This document shows positions 1 through 9,410 of a DNA stretch of 64,000 nucleotides, piece after piece. The stretch is from assembly GCF_900148515.1 (NCBI RefSeq), contig NZ_FRXN01000004.1, forward strand, positions 1-64,000, read 5' to 3'. Numbering within the stretch: position 1 is the stretch's first letter; every line of letters starts with the position of its first letter. Below the pieces are notes generated by a model, which saw only the letters and a program-made list of their open reading frames with translations, searched no databases and had not been told where the DNA came from. Source of the DNA: Algoriphagus zhangzhouensis. GTDB taxonomy: Bacteria; Bacteroidota; Bacteroidia; Cytophagales; Cyclobacteriaceae. A program made the position numbers and the translations under genes.

Positions 1-350
1 GTAAAAGAGTTGTCAATACAAACAGTAGGGGATGAAGATGCAGCACCCACTGTTTGATTTGCAGTAACAGTAATAGTCCCAGTTGCATTTACACCGGAAG
101 AGAGACATCCTTCAACCGGAATTGAATAATTGAATGTCCCAGAAACCGAAGGAGTACCGGAGATTGTAATTGTATTACCGCTCCAAGTAGCCGAAACCCC
201 AGTTGGTAATCCATTCGCCCCATCTACACCATCATTGGTAATACCAGTAGCATCTGTGGTTGAATGGGTGATGTTGGTAAAAGAGTTGTCAATACAAACA
301 GTAGGGGATGAAGATGCTGCGCCAACTGTTTGATTTGCTGTAACAGTAAT
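1..350. repeat. Direct repeat of 276-bp period inside the surface-protein gene
   Basis: Bases 1-74 recur at 277-350 with only a few third-position differences. The period is exactly 276 bp (92 codons), so it is an in-frame protein repeat of the Ig-like units. Nucleotide similarity is much higher in this ~25-codon linker ([20 protein letters not shown]) than in the rest of the unit, suggesting recent duplication or gene conversion. More units probably lie to the left of the window. Confidence 0.85.
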
Positions 351-1214
351 TGTACCGTTAATAACATTACTTGTACAACTGCCTGTAGGTGTAATTGTAT
401 AATTAAAAGTACCAGAAACTGATGGAGACCCACTAATAGTAACATTTCCACTAGAATAATTTCCTGAAATACCAGCTGGCAAGCCTGAAAAGGTTGCTCC
501 AGTTGCCCCTGCAATTTCATATGTAATATTTGTTATTGGATTATTAACACATAAAGTTTGGCTGTCTGTACCAGAGGCAGAAGTTAAAGTGTTTGAACAG
601 GACCATGTGATAATTATTTGGCCGTTACCGCCTAAAGGTACAGTATTATTGGAATTACCAGAACCACCACCTCCTCCTCCAGGGTTAGTGCCAGCAATGC
701 CAGAGTTTCCACTGATCCCACCATTGCCACCATTTCCACCATTTGGCGAGTTGCCTCCATTACCGCCAACACTTCCTGAGCGATTTGCTCCATTTCCACC
801 ACTCGTTTTAGTTGTACCGTAGCCTGCTGAGGCAAGTCCTCCAGCTCCTCCGTTTCCATTGTTGTTGCCTCCTCCAATTCCTCCTACTGCCATTAGGGTG
901 GTGGCTGATGAAAACCAGGTGTTGCCACCATTTCTTGTTGTTGAAGTACCTCCTTGTCCAATAGAATAAGAAAAATTTGAAGGGAGAGAAGTAAAAGTCA
1001 TTTGAGAATAAGCTCCAGCTCCTCCTCCTCCTCCGCTATTTGTGCCTCCTGCCCCTCCAGCACCCCAGACTTGGACTGAAATGGTTGTGATTTTGTCTGG
1101 AACCACAAATGTTCCTGAACCAGGAGAAGTGATTGTTTGAGTTTGGGCAATGGAATTCCAACTGACAAAAATCAGACATATAAATAGTATGATTTTAAGT
1201 AGCTGTTTTCCCAT
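1..1214 (-). CDS. Glycine-rich, repeat-containing secreted surface protein (3' end outside window)
   Basis: An open frame runs from the ATG at 1214 to the left edge without a stop, so about 404 N-terminal residues are visible. The first ~24 residues form a signal peptide (hydrophobic core, ending SIAQ). Residues ~48-200 are extremely rich in Gly, Asn and Ser (VWGAGGAGG-type runs). From residue ~205 come Ig/cadherin-like beta segments with paired cysteines ([23 protein letters not shown]). A 92-residue unit repeats: bases 1-74 are nearly identical to 277-350. Such architecture is typical of large Bacteroidota adhesins or gliding-related surface proteins secreted by the type IX system, but the C-terminus that would prove this is off the edge. 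Expression is probably separate from the T9SS cargo gene upstream (331-nt gap). Function is inferred only. Confidence 0.8.
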   Translation of the reverse strand, partial: MGKQLLKIILFICLIFVSWNSIAQTQTITSPGSGTFVVPDKITTISVQVWGAGGAGGTNSGGGGGAGAYSQMTFTSLPSNFSYSIGQGGTSTTRNGGNTWFSSATTLMAVGGIGGGNNNGNGGAGGLASAGYGTTKTSGGNGANRSGSVGGNGGNSPNGGNGGNGGISGNSGIAGTNPGGGGGGSGNSNNTVPLGGNGQIIITWSCSNTLTSASGTDSQTLCVNNPITNITYEIAGATGATFSGLPAGISGNYSSGNVTISGSPSVSGTFNYTITPTGSCTSNVINGTITVTANQTVGAASSSPTVCIDNSFTNITHSTTDATGITNDGVDGANGLPTGVSATWSGNTITISGTPSVSGTFNYSIPVEGCLSSGVNATGTITVTANQTVGAASSSPTVCIDNSF

Positions 1215-1545
1215 CTATCTCTATTTTCAAAAATGAATTTTAAACCATTAAAAATGCATTTCAAAATTACCATTATAATTCTTAAATCCATAATTTATTT
1301 AGCCACTTTTCTTAGTATTGACTTGATTTTCAGGATTTAAAAACTTTTTAAGCGCAATAAGATGATTGCGTAAGGCTTATGAAAAGCAATAATTGTTATT
1401 TATAATTCATTATTTTTGATTTAATCCAAATATTGTGCAATTAAATTGTAATAAAAGGCAATAAATCTATATAATATTCTGATAATTAAAAAAATACTTT
1501 AAGAATTCTCTTTATTCTGGAATGCAATCTTAGAAAATCAAAAAA
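1215..1545. other. AT-rich intergenic stretch, no gene
   Basis: Between two minus-strand secreted-protein genes. The sequence is very AT-rich with stop codons in every frame. It must carry the promoter of the surface-protein gene, but no clear TAnnTTTG box with a spaced TTG could be pinned down, and no strong hairpin followed by a T-run is visible after the 1546 stop. Confidence 0.5.
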
Positions 1546-2811
1546 TTAATGGTTGCGTAAAATCTTAATCGTTTGACTATTGTCTTTCCAAACTAAATCC
1601 ATAAAGTACATTCCTGCACCATAATTACTAAAAAATTGAGTGATATAGAAAGAAACCTCTGACGGATTTTGTAAAATTTGAGTCTCACCAATACCTCTGG
1701 AATTGCTAATCTTAAGGTAAATAGGTTCTCCATTCCACGTTTCTAAATCTTTTAATTCTAAGTGAATTGATTGGTTGGAATTAGAAGGATTAGGGTATAG
1801 TACCCAAGGGTTTGTTCCTGATTTTTTGGAATACTGAATTGATATGGTAAAACTTGATGTGTTTTCTCCGCTAAAATCAACTTGCTTGATTCTGTAATAA
1901 GCCACACCAGAAGCCAAAGGTAAATTGTAATCGGTATAGGAGTAGGAAAGAGGTTGATCTGAATATCCTTGCCCTTTTACAATTCCAATAGTTTCCCAAT
2001 TTGAAACGTCATTCAAGGATCTTTCAATTTCGAAATGAGAGTTTTCCCATTCCTTAGCTGTTGTCCATTCTAATAAGCTGGATCGATTTGATGATTGAAA
2101 GATTCCCTTAAATTCTAAAAGTTCAATTGGAAGAACTCTGGCATTTATTATGTCACAAATATCTATAGTTTCACTGGTCCATGTAATATTACCAGATGTT
2201 CCAGAGGTTGGTGCTGTAAGACCATCGCACAATTCCGAACCAGTCCAACCCTCGATAAGGATTCCATTGGTTGGATCGACTTCAATATCTGCTGCCCCAA
2301 AGTTTAGGGTGGCATTTGGGCCTTGCAAGTTGATAGTGACTCCTTCAAAACCAAAAATATCACGATCACCTGATTGAGTTCGCGAATCAAAATTAACAGT
2401 TCCTCCATCTTCTATACAGACAGACACGTTACTCATTTCATTGAAATAAATCAGATTTAAAGTTGATCCAGCGCCAACCACTATACATCCATTGGTGATA
2501 GTAAAAGCTGCAGTATTTCCTTGACTTGATTTATCCATATTCAAGGTTGAGCCTCCTGTTAATATGATTCCTCCTAAATTAAATGAGTTGTTTACCGAAA
2601 AAGTATAGCTGTTTCCAGTGGAAAACTTTGCGATTTCCCCTTGAGAAAATGCTCCTGATCCACTCCAATAGCCAGAAGTGGTGGATACAGTACTAGGGCC
2701 TGAATAGGTACGTGGACTTCCGCATTCACTGCATTGTGCAAATGTGGAAATATCCGCCATAACCATTAGAATCATCAGTGATCCGATGATCCTTAGAAAT
2801 GACTTACTCAA
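1546..2811 (-). CDS. Secreted protein with type IX secretion C-terminal sorting domain
   Basis: A 421-residue protein. The start is a TTG at 2811: it gives a normal signal peptide (short basic start, hydrophobic stretch, ending STFAQ); the first ATG lies within the hydrophobic core. Residues ~60-210 look like a beta-helix or hemagglutinin-like repeat region (GGIILTGGS, GSTLNLI, GGTVNFD, EGVTINL), rich in Asn/Gly/Thr. Residues ~225-320 resemble a fibronectin-like module (ELLEFKGIF...LLEWTTAKE...HFEIERS...YRIKQVDF) common just before sorting domains. The last ~85 residues match a T9SS type A sorting domain (YPNPS, GMYFMDL, final KILRNH). Likely exported across the outer membrane and anchored or released. 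The specific role is unknown. Confidence 0.8.
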   Translation of the reverse strand: MSKSFLRIIGSLMILMVMADISTFAQCSECGSPRTYSGPSTVSTTSGYWSGSGAFSQGEIAKFSTGNSYTFSVNNSFNLGGIILTGGSTLNMDKSSQGNTAAFTITNGCIVVGAGSTLNLIYFNEMSNVSVCIEDGGTVNFDSRTQSGDRDIFGFEGVTINLQGPNATLNFGAADIEVDPTNGILIEGWTGSELCDGLTAPTSGTSGNITWTSETIDICDIINARVLPIELLEFKGIFQSSNRSSLLEWTTAKEWENSHFEIERSLNDVSNWETIGIVKGQGYSDQPLSYSYTDYNLPLASGVAYYRIKQVDFSGENTSSFTISIQYSKKSGTNPWVLYPNPSNSNQSIHLELKDLETWNGEPIYLKISNSRGIGETQILQNPSEVSFYITQFFSNYGAGMYFMDLVWKDNSQTIKILRNH

Positions 2812-2912
2812 ATATTTTTACTTTTAGGGTGATTGGTTCCCAAATGTAATTAATTCTTATAAGAATTTAGTTTGTTGATGGTTTTATTGACAAAAATCAT
2901 GTTACCAGATAC

Positions 2913-2941
2913 AAAAAAAGCCTCTCCATTGGAAAGGCTTT
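2913..2941 (-). terminator. Intrinsic terminator after rho
   Basis: On the minus strand an 11-bp stem (AAAGCCTTTCC pairing with GGAGAGGCTTT, one mismatch) with a 3-nt loop is followed by seven T residues. It lies 26 bp past the rho stop codon. Confidence 0.85.
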
Positions 2942-2966
2942 GAATTATGCGTGATTTTATATGGTT

Positions 2967-4742
2967 TTACCCGTTCATGCTTATTAAGAATTCGGCGTTG
3001 TCTCGAGTACCTTTCATTCTTTGAAGTAGGAATTCCATAGATTCTTGAGAGGTCATATCGCTCATCAATTTTCTTAAGATCCACACTCTTTGCATTTCTT
3101 CTTTGTCCATTAGGAGGTCTTCTCTTCTGGTGCCAGAACTCAAGACGTCGATAGATGGATAAATTCTTCTGTTGGCCAGTTTTCTGTCCAAAGCAAGTTC
3201 CATATTACCAGTACCTTTGAATTCTTCAAAGATCACTTCATCCATTTTGGAACCAGTTTCTACCAAAGCAGTAGCGATGATAGTCAAAGAACCCCCATTT
3301 TCCACATTTCTTGCAGCACCGAAGAATCTCTTTGGTTTGTGTAGAGCATTTGCATCTACACCACCAGAAAGGATTTTACCTGAACTTGGTACTACTGTGT
3401 TGTGAGCTCTTGCTAGACGAGTAATAGAGTCAAGCAAAATCACCACGTCGTGTCCTACTTCAACCATCCTTTTGGCTTTTTCCAAAACGATATTGGCAAC
3501 TTTCACATGTCTGTCTGCTTGTTCATCAAATGTGGATGAAATCACTTCAGCTCTTACAGATCTTGCCATGTCAGTAACTTCCTCTGGTCGTTCATCGATC
3601 AAAAGGATCATCAAATGAACTTCAGGATGGTTTTTTGTGATGGCATTAGCGATCTGTTGAAGAAGTACCGTCTTACCAGTTTTTGGTTGAGCAACGATCA
3701 TACCACGCTGCCCTTTGCCTATAGGGGCAAACAAATCTACAACCCTCGTTGACATTTTGTCTGGAGTAGTAGTTAAGTTTAATCTTTCCTCTGGGAAAAG
3801 CGGTGTCAAATATTCAAATGGTACACGATCTCTGATTTCGTCTGTTGTCTTACCATTGACAGTTTCGATTTTAAGTAAGGCAAAATACTTTTCACCTTCT
3901 TTTGGAGGACGGATAGATCCTTTGATGTGATCTCCGGTTTTCAGACCGAAAAGTTTGATTTGGCTTGGAGATACATAGATATCATCTGGAGAAGCCAAAT
4001 AATTATAATCTAGAGATCTAAGGAATCCATAACCTTCCTGCATGATTTCCAAGACTCCCTCGTTTTCAATCACTCCGTCAAATTCCTTTGCGCTAACATA
4101 GGTTTTCTTTCGGTTGCTTTGAACAGTTTCGGCAGCTGGGATCATGACCTCATCCTGAGACTTGTAGTTCTTTCTTCTTGGTAATTCTACTTCTTGTTCA
4201 GGTTTTGCTTCTACTTTAGTAGGCTTTTCTTCCTGAGCTTTAGGGGTAGATTCTTCGGAAGCTTTATCAACATTGACCTCTTCAAAAACTCTTCTTCTTG
4301 GTCTAAAAGTCTTGCCTTCTTCGGCAGGTTTTTCTGTAGGTGCCTGCTTTTTAGCTGGCTCTTCTGATTTTGTTGGTACTGCTTCCTTTTTTGCTTTAGG
4401 AGCAGGTTTTGGTTTTTTTTCAGGCTCTTTAGAAGTTTTTTCTTCCTGAGGTGCTTCAGTCACGTTTTGCCTTTTGAACTTAGGCTTGTACTCAGGTTCT
4501 TCTTCTGGAGTGGATTTTTCAGCTTTTTTCTCTATTGGTTTTGGAGATTCAGCTTGTTGACTTTCTGCCAGGGATGGCTTCTTTTTTGGGAGGGCCTGCT
4601 CGGGGGTGATGGCTTGCTGATCTAAGATCGCGTAGACTAGTTCGTCTTTTTTGAGAGATTTGTGGTTTTTGACACCCAATTCCTCAGCGATTTCCTTCAG
4701 TTCAGATAAAAGCCTGATTCTGAGTTCTTCTATGTTGTACAT
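2967..4742 (-). CDS. rho: Transcription termination factor Rho with long disordered insert
   Basis: ATP-dependent RNA helicase that ends transcription of untranslated RNA. Visible in order: Rho N-terminal helical domain (residues ~1-45, [12 protein letters not shown]...[11 protein letters not shown]), a ~170-residue Lys/Glu/Pro-rich low-complexity insert (~46-215), the cold-shock-like RNA-binding domain (~220-290, YGFLRS...[13 protein letters not shown]), and the hexameric ATPase. The ATPase shows the Walker A lysine at residue 357 (PKTGKT), Walker B ([13 protein letters not shown]), and the Q/R-loop region ([25 protein letters not shown]). At 591 residues it is far longer than E. coli Rho (419); the excess is the insert. 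Such inserts are typical of Bacteroidota Rho. It is transcribed alone or with upstream genes, and has its own intrinsic terminator. Confidence 0.97.
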   Translation of the reverse strand: MYNIEELRIRLLSELKEIAEELGVKNHKSLKKDELVYAILDQQAITPEQALPKKKPSLAESQQAESPKPIEKKAEKSTPEEEPEYKPKFKRQNVTEAPQEEKTSKEPEKKPKPAPKAKKEAVPTKSEEPAKKQAPTEKPAEEGKTFRPRRRVFEEVNVDKASEESTPKAQEEKPTKVEAKPEQEVELPRRKNYKSQDEVMIPAAETVQSNRKKTYVSAKEFDGVIENEGVLEIMQEGYGFLRSLDYNYLASPDDIYVSPSQIKLFGLKTGDHIKGSIRPPKEGEKYFALLKIETVNGKTTDEIRDRVPFEYLTPLFPEERLNLTTTPDKMSTRVVDLFAPIGKGQRGMIVAQPKTGKTVLLQQIANAITKNHPEVHLMILLIDERPEEVTDMARSVRAEVISSTFDEQADRHVKVANIVLEKAKRMVEVGHDVVILLDSITRLARAHNTVVPSSGKILSGGVDANALHKPKRFFGAARNVENGGSLTIIATALVETGSKMDEVIFEEFKGTGNMELALDRKLANRRIYPSIDVLSSGTRREDLLMDKEEMQRVWILRKLMSDMTSQESMEFLLQRMKGTRDNAEFLISMNG

Positions 4743-4944
4743 AAAGAGGGTATGAAATGTGTATTATGAGTAAAATACGTAATAGGAATCGTGGATGATT
4801 TTCTGAGCAAAAAAGGTCTGCAGGAAAAACTCAAACCAAAGTGGGATGGTTTGTTCATTCACGGTGATGCCACAATATTAAGTTATCCATGCCGAATTCG
4901 CAAATTTTTGAGTCTTAGCTGAATAATATTTAATGGGTTTTTTA

Positions 4945-5634
4945 TTAATTCATTAATTGTCGCAAAATGCCGATTGATTTCCAGGGAGTTACACTGTCAA
5001 GTTGCTCCCGATAAAAATCCAAAAAATAATCCAAAAGCTGCCTTCTTAAGTGGATTTCTGGTCTAAAATTGCAACTGTAACTATCTGACAAGAGGTTTTC
5101 TATATATTCTTTGATTATTGGAATTTCTTCAGCTGTGAATGGGAGAGAGCGGCTTTCTTCGAAAAACTCTTCAGGTTGATCAGGCCCAAACCCTAAAAAT
5201 CGAGCTTTGTGGACTAAAAAGGCTAAGGGGAAATGCTTCAACTCAGTGCTTTTTTGATCCAAGTGGATTAGACTTTCTTTCAAGAAGTCAAAAAGCCATT
5301 CATTTTGGTAATTGTCATACAGGGATTTTCCAGCCACTTCTGCCATAAACATAGTGATTCCTGATCTGCTAAAATCAAACGGGATCAATTGGTACGGAAA
5401 ACCAATTTTGGCTTCTGAAATTCGCTGAAGTCCTCCTTTTTCTTTTTCATAAACCACCAGGTCCAAAATTGTCATAGGTTGATATAAAGCTGCTTTGGAT
5501 TTGGCTCCCTGACTTCTGACTCCATTGACTATATAGGACTTCAAGCCAAGTTCTCTGGTAAAAATACGAACAATGATACTGGTATCTTTGTATCGAATAG
5601 AACTCAAAACAATGCCTTCAGTTTTCTTTAGCAT
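4945..5634 (-). CDS. recO: DNA repair protein RecO
   Basis: A 229-residue recombination mediator that loads RecA on SSB-coated single-stranded DNA together with RecR. The N-terminal OB fold is recognisable (KTEGIVLSSIRYKDTSIIVRIFT...G.KSYIVNGVRS), followed by the helical C-terminal domain (LIPFDFSRSGITMFMAEVAGKSL). The CxxC-type zinc motif of many RecO proteins is not evident; only one cysteine is seen near the C-terminus (YSCNF). Length is normal for Bacteroidota RecO. It lies between tdk and rho on the same strand with ~100-200-nt gaps, so co-transcription is possible but not obvious. Confidence 0.93.
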   Translation of the reverse strand: MLKKTEGIVLSSIRYKDTSIIVRIFTRELGLKSYIVNGVRSQGAKSKAALYQPMTILDLVVYEKEKGGLQRISEAKIGFPYQLIPFDFSRSGITMFMAEVAGKSLYDNYQNEWLFDFLKESLIHLDQKSTELKHFPLAFLVHKARFLGFGPDQPEEFFEESRSLPFTAEEIPIIKEYIENLLSDSYSCNFRPEIHLRRQLLDYFLDFYREQLDSVTPWKSIGILRQLMN

Positions 5635-5732
5635 ATCAGTGAATAGTCTTTAGAAGTAAGATATAAGAAATTAGAAATTCAACCTCCAACCACCAACTTC
5701 CCGACTTTCAACTACTTCCCAACTTTAGCAAA

Positions 5733-6317
5733 TCACTTTTTGTCTTCGTAAAAGCATTTTCTGCAGCGCGCTTCATATGCATCTTTTTCTCCAAGCATGA
5801 CTTTTTGTTTGGAATCAGAAAGTCTGAAGGAAAAGGCTGCCAAATCGCCACACTTCATGCAAATCGCATGAACCTTCGTTACATATTCAGCGATAGCCAT
5901 CAGTTTGGGCATGGGCTCAAAAGGCATTCCTTCAAAGTCCATATCTAAGCCAGCTAGGATTACTCTTTTGCCTTTATTCGCCAGTTTTTGGGCAACAGAT
6001 ACGATTTGCTCATCAAAAAACTGAACCTCATCGATTCCGACTACATCACAATCCCCGCTTAATAGCAAAATATCATCAGCAAAATTGACAGGAGTGGAGC
6101 GGATAGAAGTTTCGTTATGAGATACCACATCTTCTTCGTGATATCTTTTATCTACACTTGGCTTAAAGATCTCTACCTTCTGTCTCGCTATTTTTGCACG
6201 ATTCAATCTACGGATTAATTCTTCTGTTTTTCCGGAAAACATAGATCCGCAAATCACCTCGATTTGGCCTTTTCTTTCTGGGTTTTTATGTCGCTCTATG
6301 GATGGTTCAAAAAACAT
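5733..6317 (-). CDS. tdk: Thymidine kinase (type II)
   Basis: Phosphorylates thymidine and deoxyuridine in pyrimidine salvage. The 194-residue length is typical of the homotetrameric type II family. Visible: P-loop GSMFSGKT near residue 24, the DEVQFFD motif carrying the Walker B Asp and catalytic Glu, the lasso region, and the zinc site made of two CxxC pairs (CMKCGD and CRKCFY near the C-terminus). The stop of the upstream ferredoxin gene is separated from this ATG by one base, indicating a shared transcript. Confidence 0.96.
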   Translation of the reverse strand: MFFEPSIERHKNPERKGQIEVICGSMFSGKTEELIRRLNRAKIARQKVEIFKPSVDKRYHEEDVVSHNETSIRSTPVNFADDILLLSGDCDVVGIDEVQFFDEQIVSVAQKLANKGKRVILAGLDMDFEGMPFEPMPKLMAIAEYVTKVHAICMKCGDLAAFSFRLSDSKQKVMLGEKDAYEARCRKCFYEDKK

Positions 6318-6318
6318 C

Positions 6319-6645
6319 TTACTCGCTATATTCTATATGCGGAAATTTATTAATTTCTGCAACTCTGACTATTATCTCGCCTTTTTCTAAAACCGCTTGG
6401 CAAGATAAGCGTTCATTGGATTGTAGACGGTTTTGATTTCTGTAAAAAAGTTCGCGCTCATTGGGCTCACTGAGATTTTGCATACCCTCTTGAACTATAA
6501 TCTTACAGGAGGTGCATCTTCCTTTTTTACCACAGGCATGCATCCAATCGATACCGTTTTCATGAATTAATTCGATAACTTTACGATGTGATGCTTCAGA
6601 ATTAATTGAAAGATTAAATAGGTTTTCAATGACTATTCTTGGCAT
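6319..6645 (-). CDS. [2Fe-2S] ferredoxin, adrenodoxin-like ligand spacing
   Basis: A 108-residue electron carrier with the cluster ligands Cys38, Cys44, Cys47 and Cys82 (C-x5-C-x2-C-x34-C, within [11 protein letters not shown] and RLSCQA). This is the adrenodoxin/putidaredoxin spacing rather than the plant type. The ATG at 6645 (MPRIVIENL) gives a canonical ferredoxin N-terminus; the ATG at 6669 would add eight residues and is an alternative. The gene is divergent from the unknown gene starting at 6679, so the two starts are only 33 bp apart and share one tiny promoter region. It is directly followed by tdk. The redox partner is unknown; no cytochrome P450 or ferredoxin reductase is adjacent. 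Confidence 0.85.
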   Translation of the reverse strand: MPRIVIENLFNLSINSEASHRKVIELIHENGIDWMHACGKKGRCTSCKIIVQEGMQNLSEPNERELFYRNQNRLQSNERLSCQAVLEKGEIIVRVAEINKFPHIEYSE

Positions 6646-6678
6646 TTGTTCGTTGACTTTTGTAAACATCACCTTGCA

Positions 6679-7779
6679 ATGACAGTTCAAATTAACAGCA
6701 ATTATTTAGAAAAATATTCAGAAGAGTTCGCCAGTATAGTTTGCGATCGATATTATTCCGGAAAACAATTTATTACTGGTCAGGATATCATCCAGTTAAC
6801 TAGCTCAATTCAAGTTAACTTTTTTATCATCAAGAGACTTTTTGAATTGTGGCAGGAAGAATTGACCAAGCTGAATAGCAACCCTTACTTCGATTACAGA
6901 GACATTAGTGTTCATGAGGCTCTGACTCAGTTTATGAATGTGCTTTCTCGTAGAATCAAGGTGGAAAGAGGCAGTTTTGAGCCTTTGGTTTCTTATGCAG
7001 TATCTCAAGCCATTCAAGTAGCTACAGATCCAGTTTTATTTTACCAAAAGGAAATCGACAATGCACCTTCTGGAAAAATCAATGAATATCTGAAAGAGAA
7101 TAAGAAGTATTATAAATGGCATGACAAGGTAGTTTCTTTCCTTATTGACAAAGCTAGATTTGGGCATGATGAATCTGCCTATAAAAGAGCCATAGCGGCA
7201 AATTATCAAGCGATTACTGATAATTTGGAATCTGTCAATTTGTTGATTGCTACTTTGGGAGATGTGAAAGCTTTTAATCTAGATGCTTACATCGAAAATG
7301 AGTCCACGGCAACTGTAACTTCCGACCCAACTCCTGTTTCAAATGACCAGGGATCATTTTTTGATTCTGTAGCAGAAAGCCCAACTCCAGAACCTCCGAA
7401 GCAGGAATTTAAACCAGAATTAAAACCAGAACCTGTTGTGGCTGATTTGCCTCCTTCATCCTCATTTTCCCATGGACCAATCAATGCTCAAGAGCTCAGG
7501 GCACGTTTTTCCGTGGAAACTTATCGAGGAATGAAGGGGGTGATTGGCGAACTTTCTGAAAGTTTGGCCATCAACCAGCGATTTATGTTTACCAAAGAAT
7601 TGTTTGATGGCAACGCTGATTTACTAGGACATGCTCTCAAGTCAATCGATGAATGCCGGTCATTTGAGGAATCAATTGACTTAGTCAATAAACGATATGT
7701 GAATGAGTTGAACTGGGAACCCAATACAGAACCTGTTCAGGAGTTTTTACAACTCGTATATCGCAAGTTTGCAGATTAA
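6679..7779 (+). CDS. Conserved hypothetical protein, ~100-residue C-terminal domain
   Basis: A 366-residue cytoplasmic protein: no signal peptide and no membrane segment. The start chosen is the ATG at 6679 (MTVQINSNYLEKYS); a TTG 33 bp upstream would overlap the divergent ferredoxin. The N-terminal ~200 residues are helical (CDRYYSGKQFITGQDI...), the middle (~205-265) is Pro/Glu/Ser-rich and likely disordered (KPELKPEP), and the C-terminal ~100 residues form a helical domain (GMKGVIGELSESLAINQRFMFTKELFDGN...). The segment INQRFMFTKELF recurs, in my recollection, in unannotated Bacteroidota proteins. No function is assigned. It is monocistronic, with its own strong terminator immediately after. 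Confidence 0.8.
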   Translation: MTVQINSNYLEKYSEEFASIVCDRYYSGKQFITGQDIIQLTSSIQVNFFIIKRLFELWQEELTKLNSNPYFDYRDISVHEALTQFMNVLSRRIKVERGSFEPLVSYAVSQAIQVATDPVLFYQKEIDNAPSGKINEYLKENKKYYKWHDKVVSFLIDKARFGHDESAYKRAIAANYQAITDNLESVNLLIATLGDVKAFNLDAYIENESTATVTSDPTPVSNDQGSFFDSVAESPTPEPPKQEFKPELKPEPVVADLPPSSSFSHGPINAQELRARFSVETYRGMKGVIGELSESLAINQRFMFTKELFDGNADLLGHALKSIDECRSFEESIDLVNKRYVNELNWEPNTEPVQEFLQLVYRKFAD

Positions 7780-7782
7780 TGG

Positions 7783-7811
7783 AAGCCTCTTCGGAGGCTT
7801 TTATTTTTTAG
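7783..7811 (+). terminator. Intrinsic terminator
   Basis: Stem arms AAGCCTC and GAGGCTT around a TTCG tetraloop, followed by TTATTTTTTA, four bases after the stop of the gene ending at 7779. Confidence 0.9.
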
Positions 7812-8132
7812 GCCAATTCTAATAGGATTATCGAAATCTTTGGAAAGTGATGAGGCCAACTTTAAGATGAAATCTACTTCCCAAAGAAGAATTTAAAGAA
7901 TACATTTTAAAATCCTTCCTACATACTTTCTACGACTTTCCTACGTGGTTCCTACGACTTTTCTTCGTGTAGAAGTGGTAGAAAAGTCGTAGGAACCTTA
8001 GGGGAAGCTCGGAGAAACCCAATAAGGGTTTAAGGCGTAATTATTTTAGATTATTCGTGGCATTGATTTCAATAGAAATTCCAAGAACTCTATGAATGTC
8101 CTATAACCTGGATTGAGCGAGGAGATGCCTTT
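7812..8132. other. Intergenic region between convergent genes, carries a long palindrome
   Basis: About 320 bp with no plausible gene. It holds the inverted repeat at 7947-7997, a nearby direct repeat (CTACGACTTT at 7930-7939 and 7952-7961) and a weak hairpin with arms AAACCC and GGGTTT at 8015-8031. No transposase fragment is visible. Confidence 0.6.
7947..7997. repeat. Perfect 18-bp inverted repeat with 15-nt loop
   Basis: The arm GGTTCCTACGACTTTTCT (7947-7964) is exactly complementary to AGAAAAGTCGTAGGAACC (7980-7997). The flanks CCTA and TAGG could lengthen the stem after a short bulge, and the loop contains its own short hairpin (CTTC/GAAG). There is no T-run on either side, so it is not a classical terminator. 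It may be a repetitive extragenic palindrome, a MITE-like remnant or a protein-binding site. Confidence 0.85.
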
Positions 8133-9410
8133 TTAGCTGATTCTTCCCAATTGTTGGGATCTAGAAGAATCAAGTTTGACGAATATGAAAAGTAAAATAG
8201 TAAATGCCCAAAGGGAAGAACCTCCATAACTAAAGAAAGGTAATGGGATTCCTACCACAGGGAAAAGTCCTATGGTCATGGCAATATTGATCATAAAGTG
8301 AAAAAGTAAAATCGAGATCACGCAATAGCCATAAATCCGGGAGAATCTATTTTTTTGTCTCTCTGCCATAATCACGAGCCTAATCAGGAGTGTGACAAAT
8401 AGGCCAATGACTACCAAGCTTCCAGTCCATCCAAATTCTTCCCCGAGAGTACAGAAAATAAAATCGGTATGTTGTTCTGGCACGAAATCAAACTTGGTTT
8501 GTGTACCTTCCAAATATCCTTTGCCCATCAATCCACCAGATCCAATGGCGATTTTGGATTGAGTCACATTCCATCCCACGCCTAATGGATCAATATTAGG
8601 GTTGAAAAGTACCATGATCCGGTTTTGCTGGTGCTCAGGGAGCTTGGATACCACAAAGTCAATACTGTAGCTATATGCAATCATGCCCAAGCCAATCAGA
8701 GAAAAAGCTACAATTCTTTGCCAAGTCTTTTTACCCATTAGGATAAGGATTACCATGATGGCAATAATTCCAATTGCAAGATAGAGGTTGTTTTCTATTC
8801 CAAGGGAAAGGAGAGAAAGAGCAATAAATCCAATCCCAAGAATGTAATATTTCTGTGGGAAGCCTTCTCTGTAAAACATTAGGAACATGGAAAAATATAC
8901 CATGGCTGTTCCTGTATCCGGTTGAAGTAGAATCAGTGCAACCGGTAGGAAAAGGATACCAAATGCCTTTAATTGATCATTGGTTTTTGTCATGTCGAAA
9001 GTGGGTCTTTCCATGACCTTTGCGAGTGCTAAGGCAGTTGCCAATTTTGCAAATTCCCCTGGCTGGATTCTTAATGAGCCTATACCTATTGAAAGTACCT
9101 GTCCATTGACTTCCTTTCCTATAAAAGGAGTAGCAATCAATATCAGGATAAATAGCATGTAGATGTAGAGGGAGAGATTTTCAAAAAATCTATAATCTGC
9201 AACCATGATCAAAATGATCAGGACTACCGAAATACCAATTCGCACCAATTGTTGGCCTGAATTGATGGACATATCAAACATGCTTTGAGGTGCTTGGCTG
9301 TCGTAGACTGCAGCATATATATTGAACCAGCCTATAAAGACCAATGCAAAATATATGACAACGACTAGCCAATCTACTCGGCTTATTTGTACATCTGTTG
9401 AACCCCTCAT
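8133..9410 (-). CDS. rodA: Rod-shape peptidoglycan glycosyltransferase RodA
   Basis: A SEDS-family membrane glycosyltransferase that polymerises lipid II during cell elongation with PBP2. 425 residues with about ten membrane segments. Family motifs: LRIQPGEFAKLA, LLQPDTGTAMVYF, FVPEQHTDFIF (containing the conserved acidic residue of the family) and the C-terminal PLPFFSYGGSSL. Somewhat longer than E. coli RodA (370). Its ATG overlaps the mrdA stop codon by one base (TAATG), the last gene of the mreB-mreC-mreD-mrdA-rodA operon. Confidence 0.96.
   Translation of the reverse strand: MRGSTDVQISRVDWLVVVIYFALVFIGWFNIYAAVYDSQAPQSMFDMSINSGQQLVRIGISVVLIILIMVADYRFFENLSLYIYMLFILILIATPFIGKEVNGQVLSIGIGSLRIQPGEFAKLATALALAKVMERPTFDMTKTNDQLKAFGILFLPVALILLQPDTGTAMVYFSMFLMFYREGFPQKYYILGIGFIALSLLSLGIENNLYLAIGIIAIMVILILMGKKTWQRIVAFSLIGLGMIAYSYSIDFVVSKLPEHQQNRIMVLFNPNIDPLGVGWNVTQSKIAIGSGGLMGKGYLEGTQTKFDFVPEQHTDFIFCTLGEEFGWTGSLVVIGLFVTLLIRLVIMAERQKNRFSRIYGYCVISILLFHFMINIAMTIGLFPVVGIPLPFFSYGGSSLWAFTILLFIFVKLDSSRSQQLGRIS

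Noticed and set aside
589-877. Pro-rich plus-strand and Glu/Met-rich minus-strand reading frames
   Set aside because: Both are out-of-frame shadows of the glycine-rich coding region (GGN codons read as Pro on the other strand).
7812-8132. Insertion-sequence remnant
   Set aside because: Inverted repeat present but no transposase fragment and no target-site duplication could be recognised.
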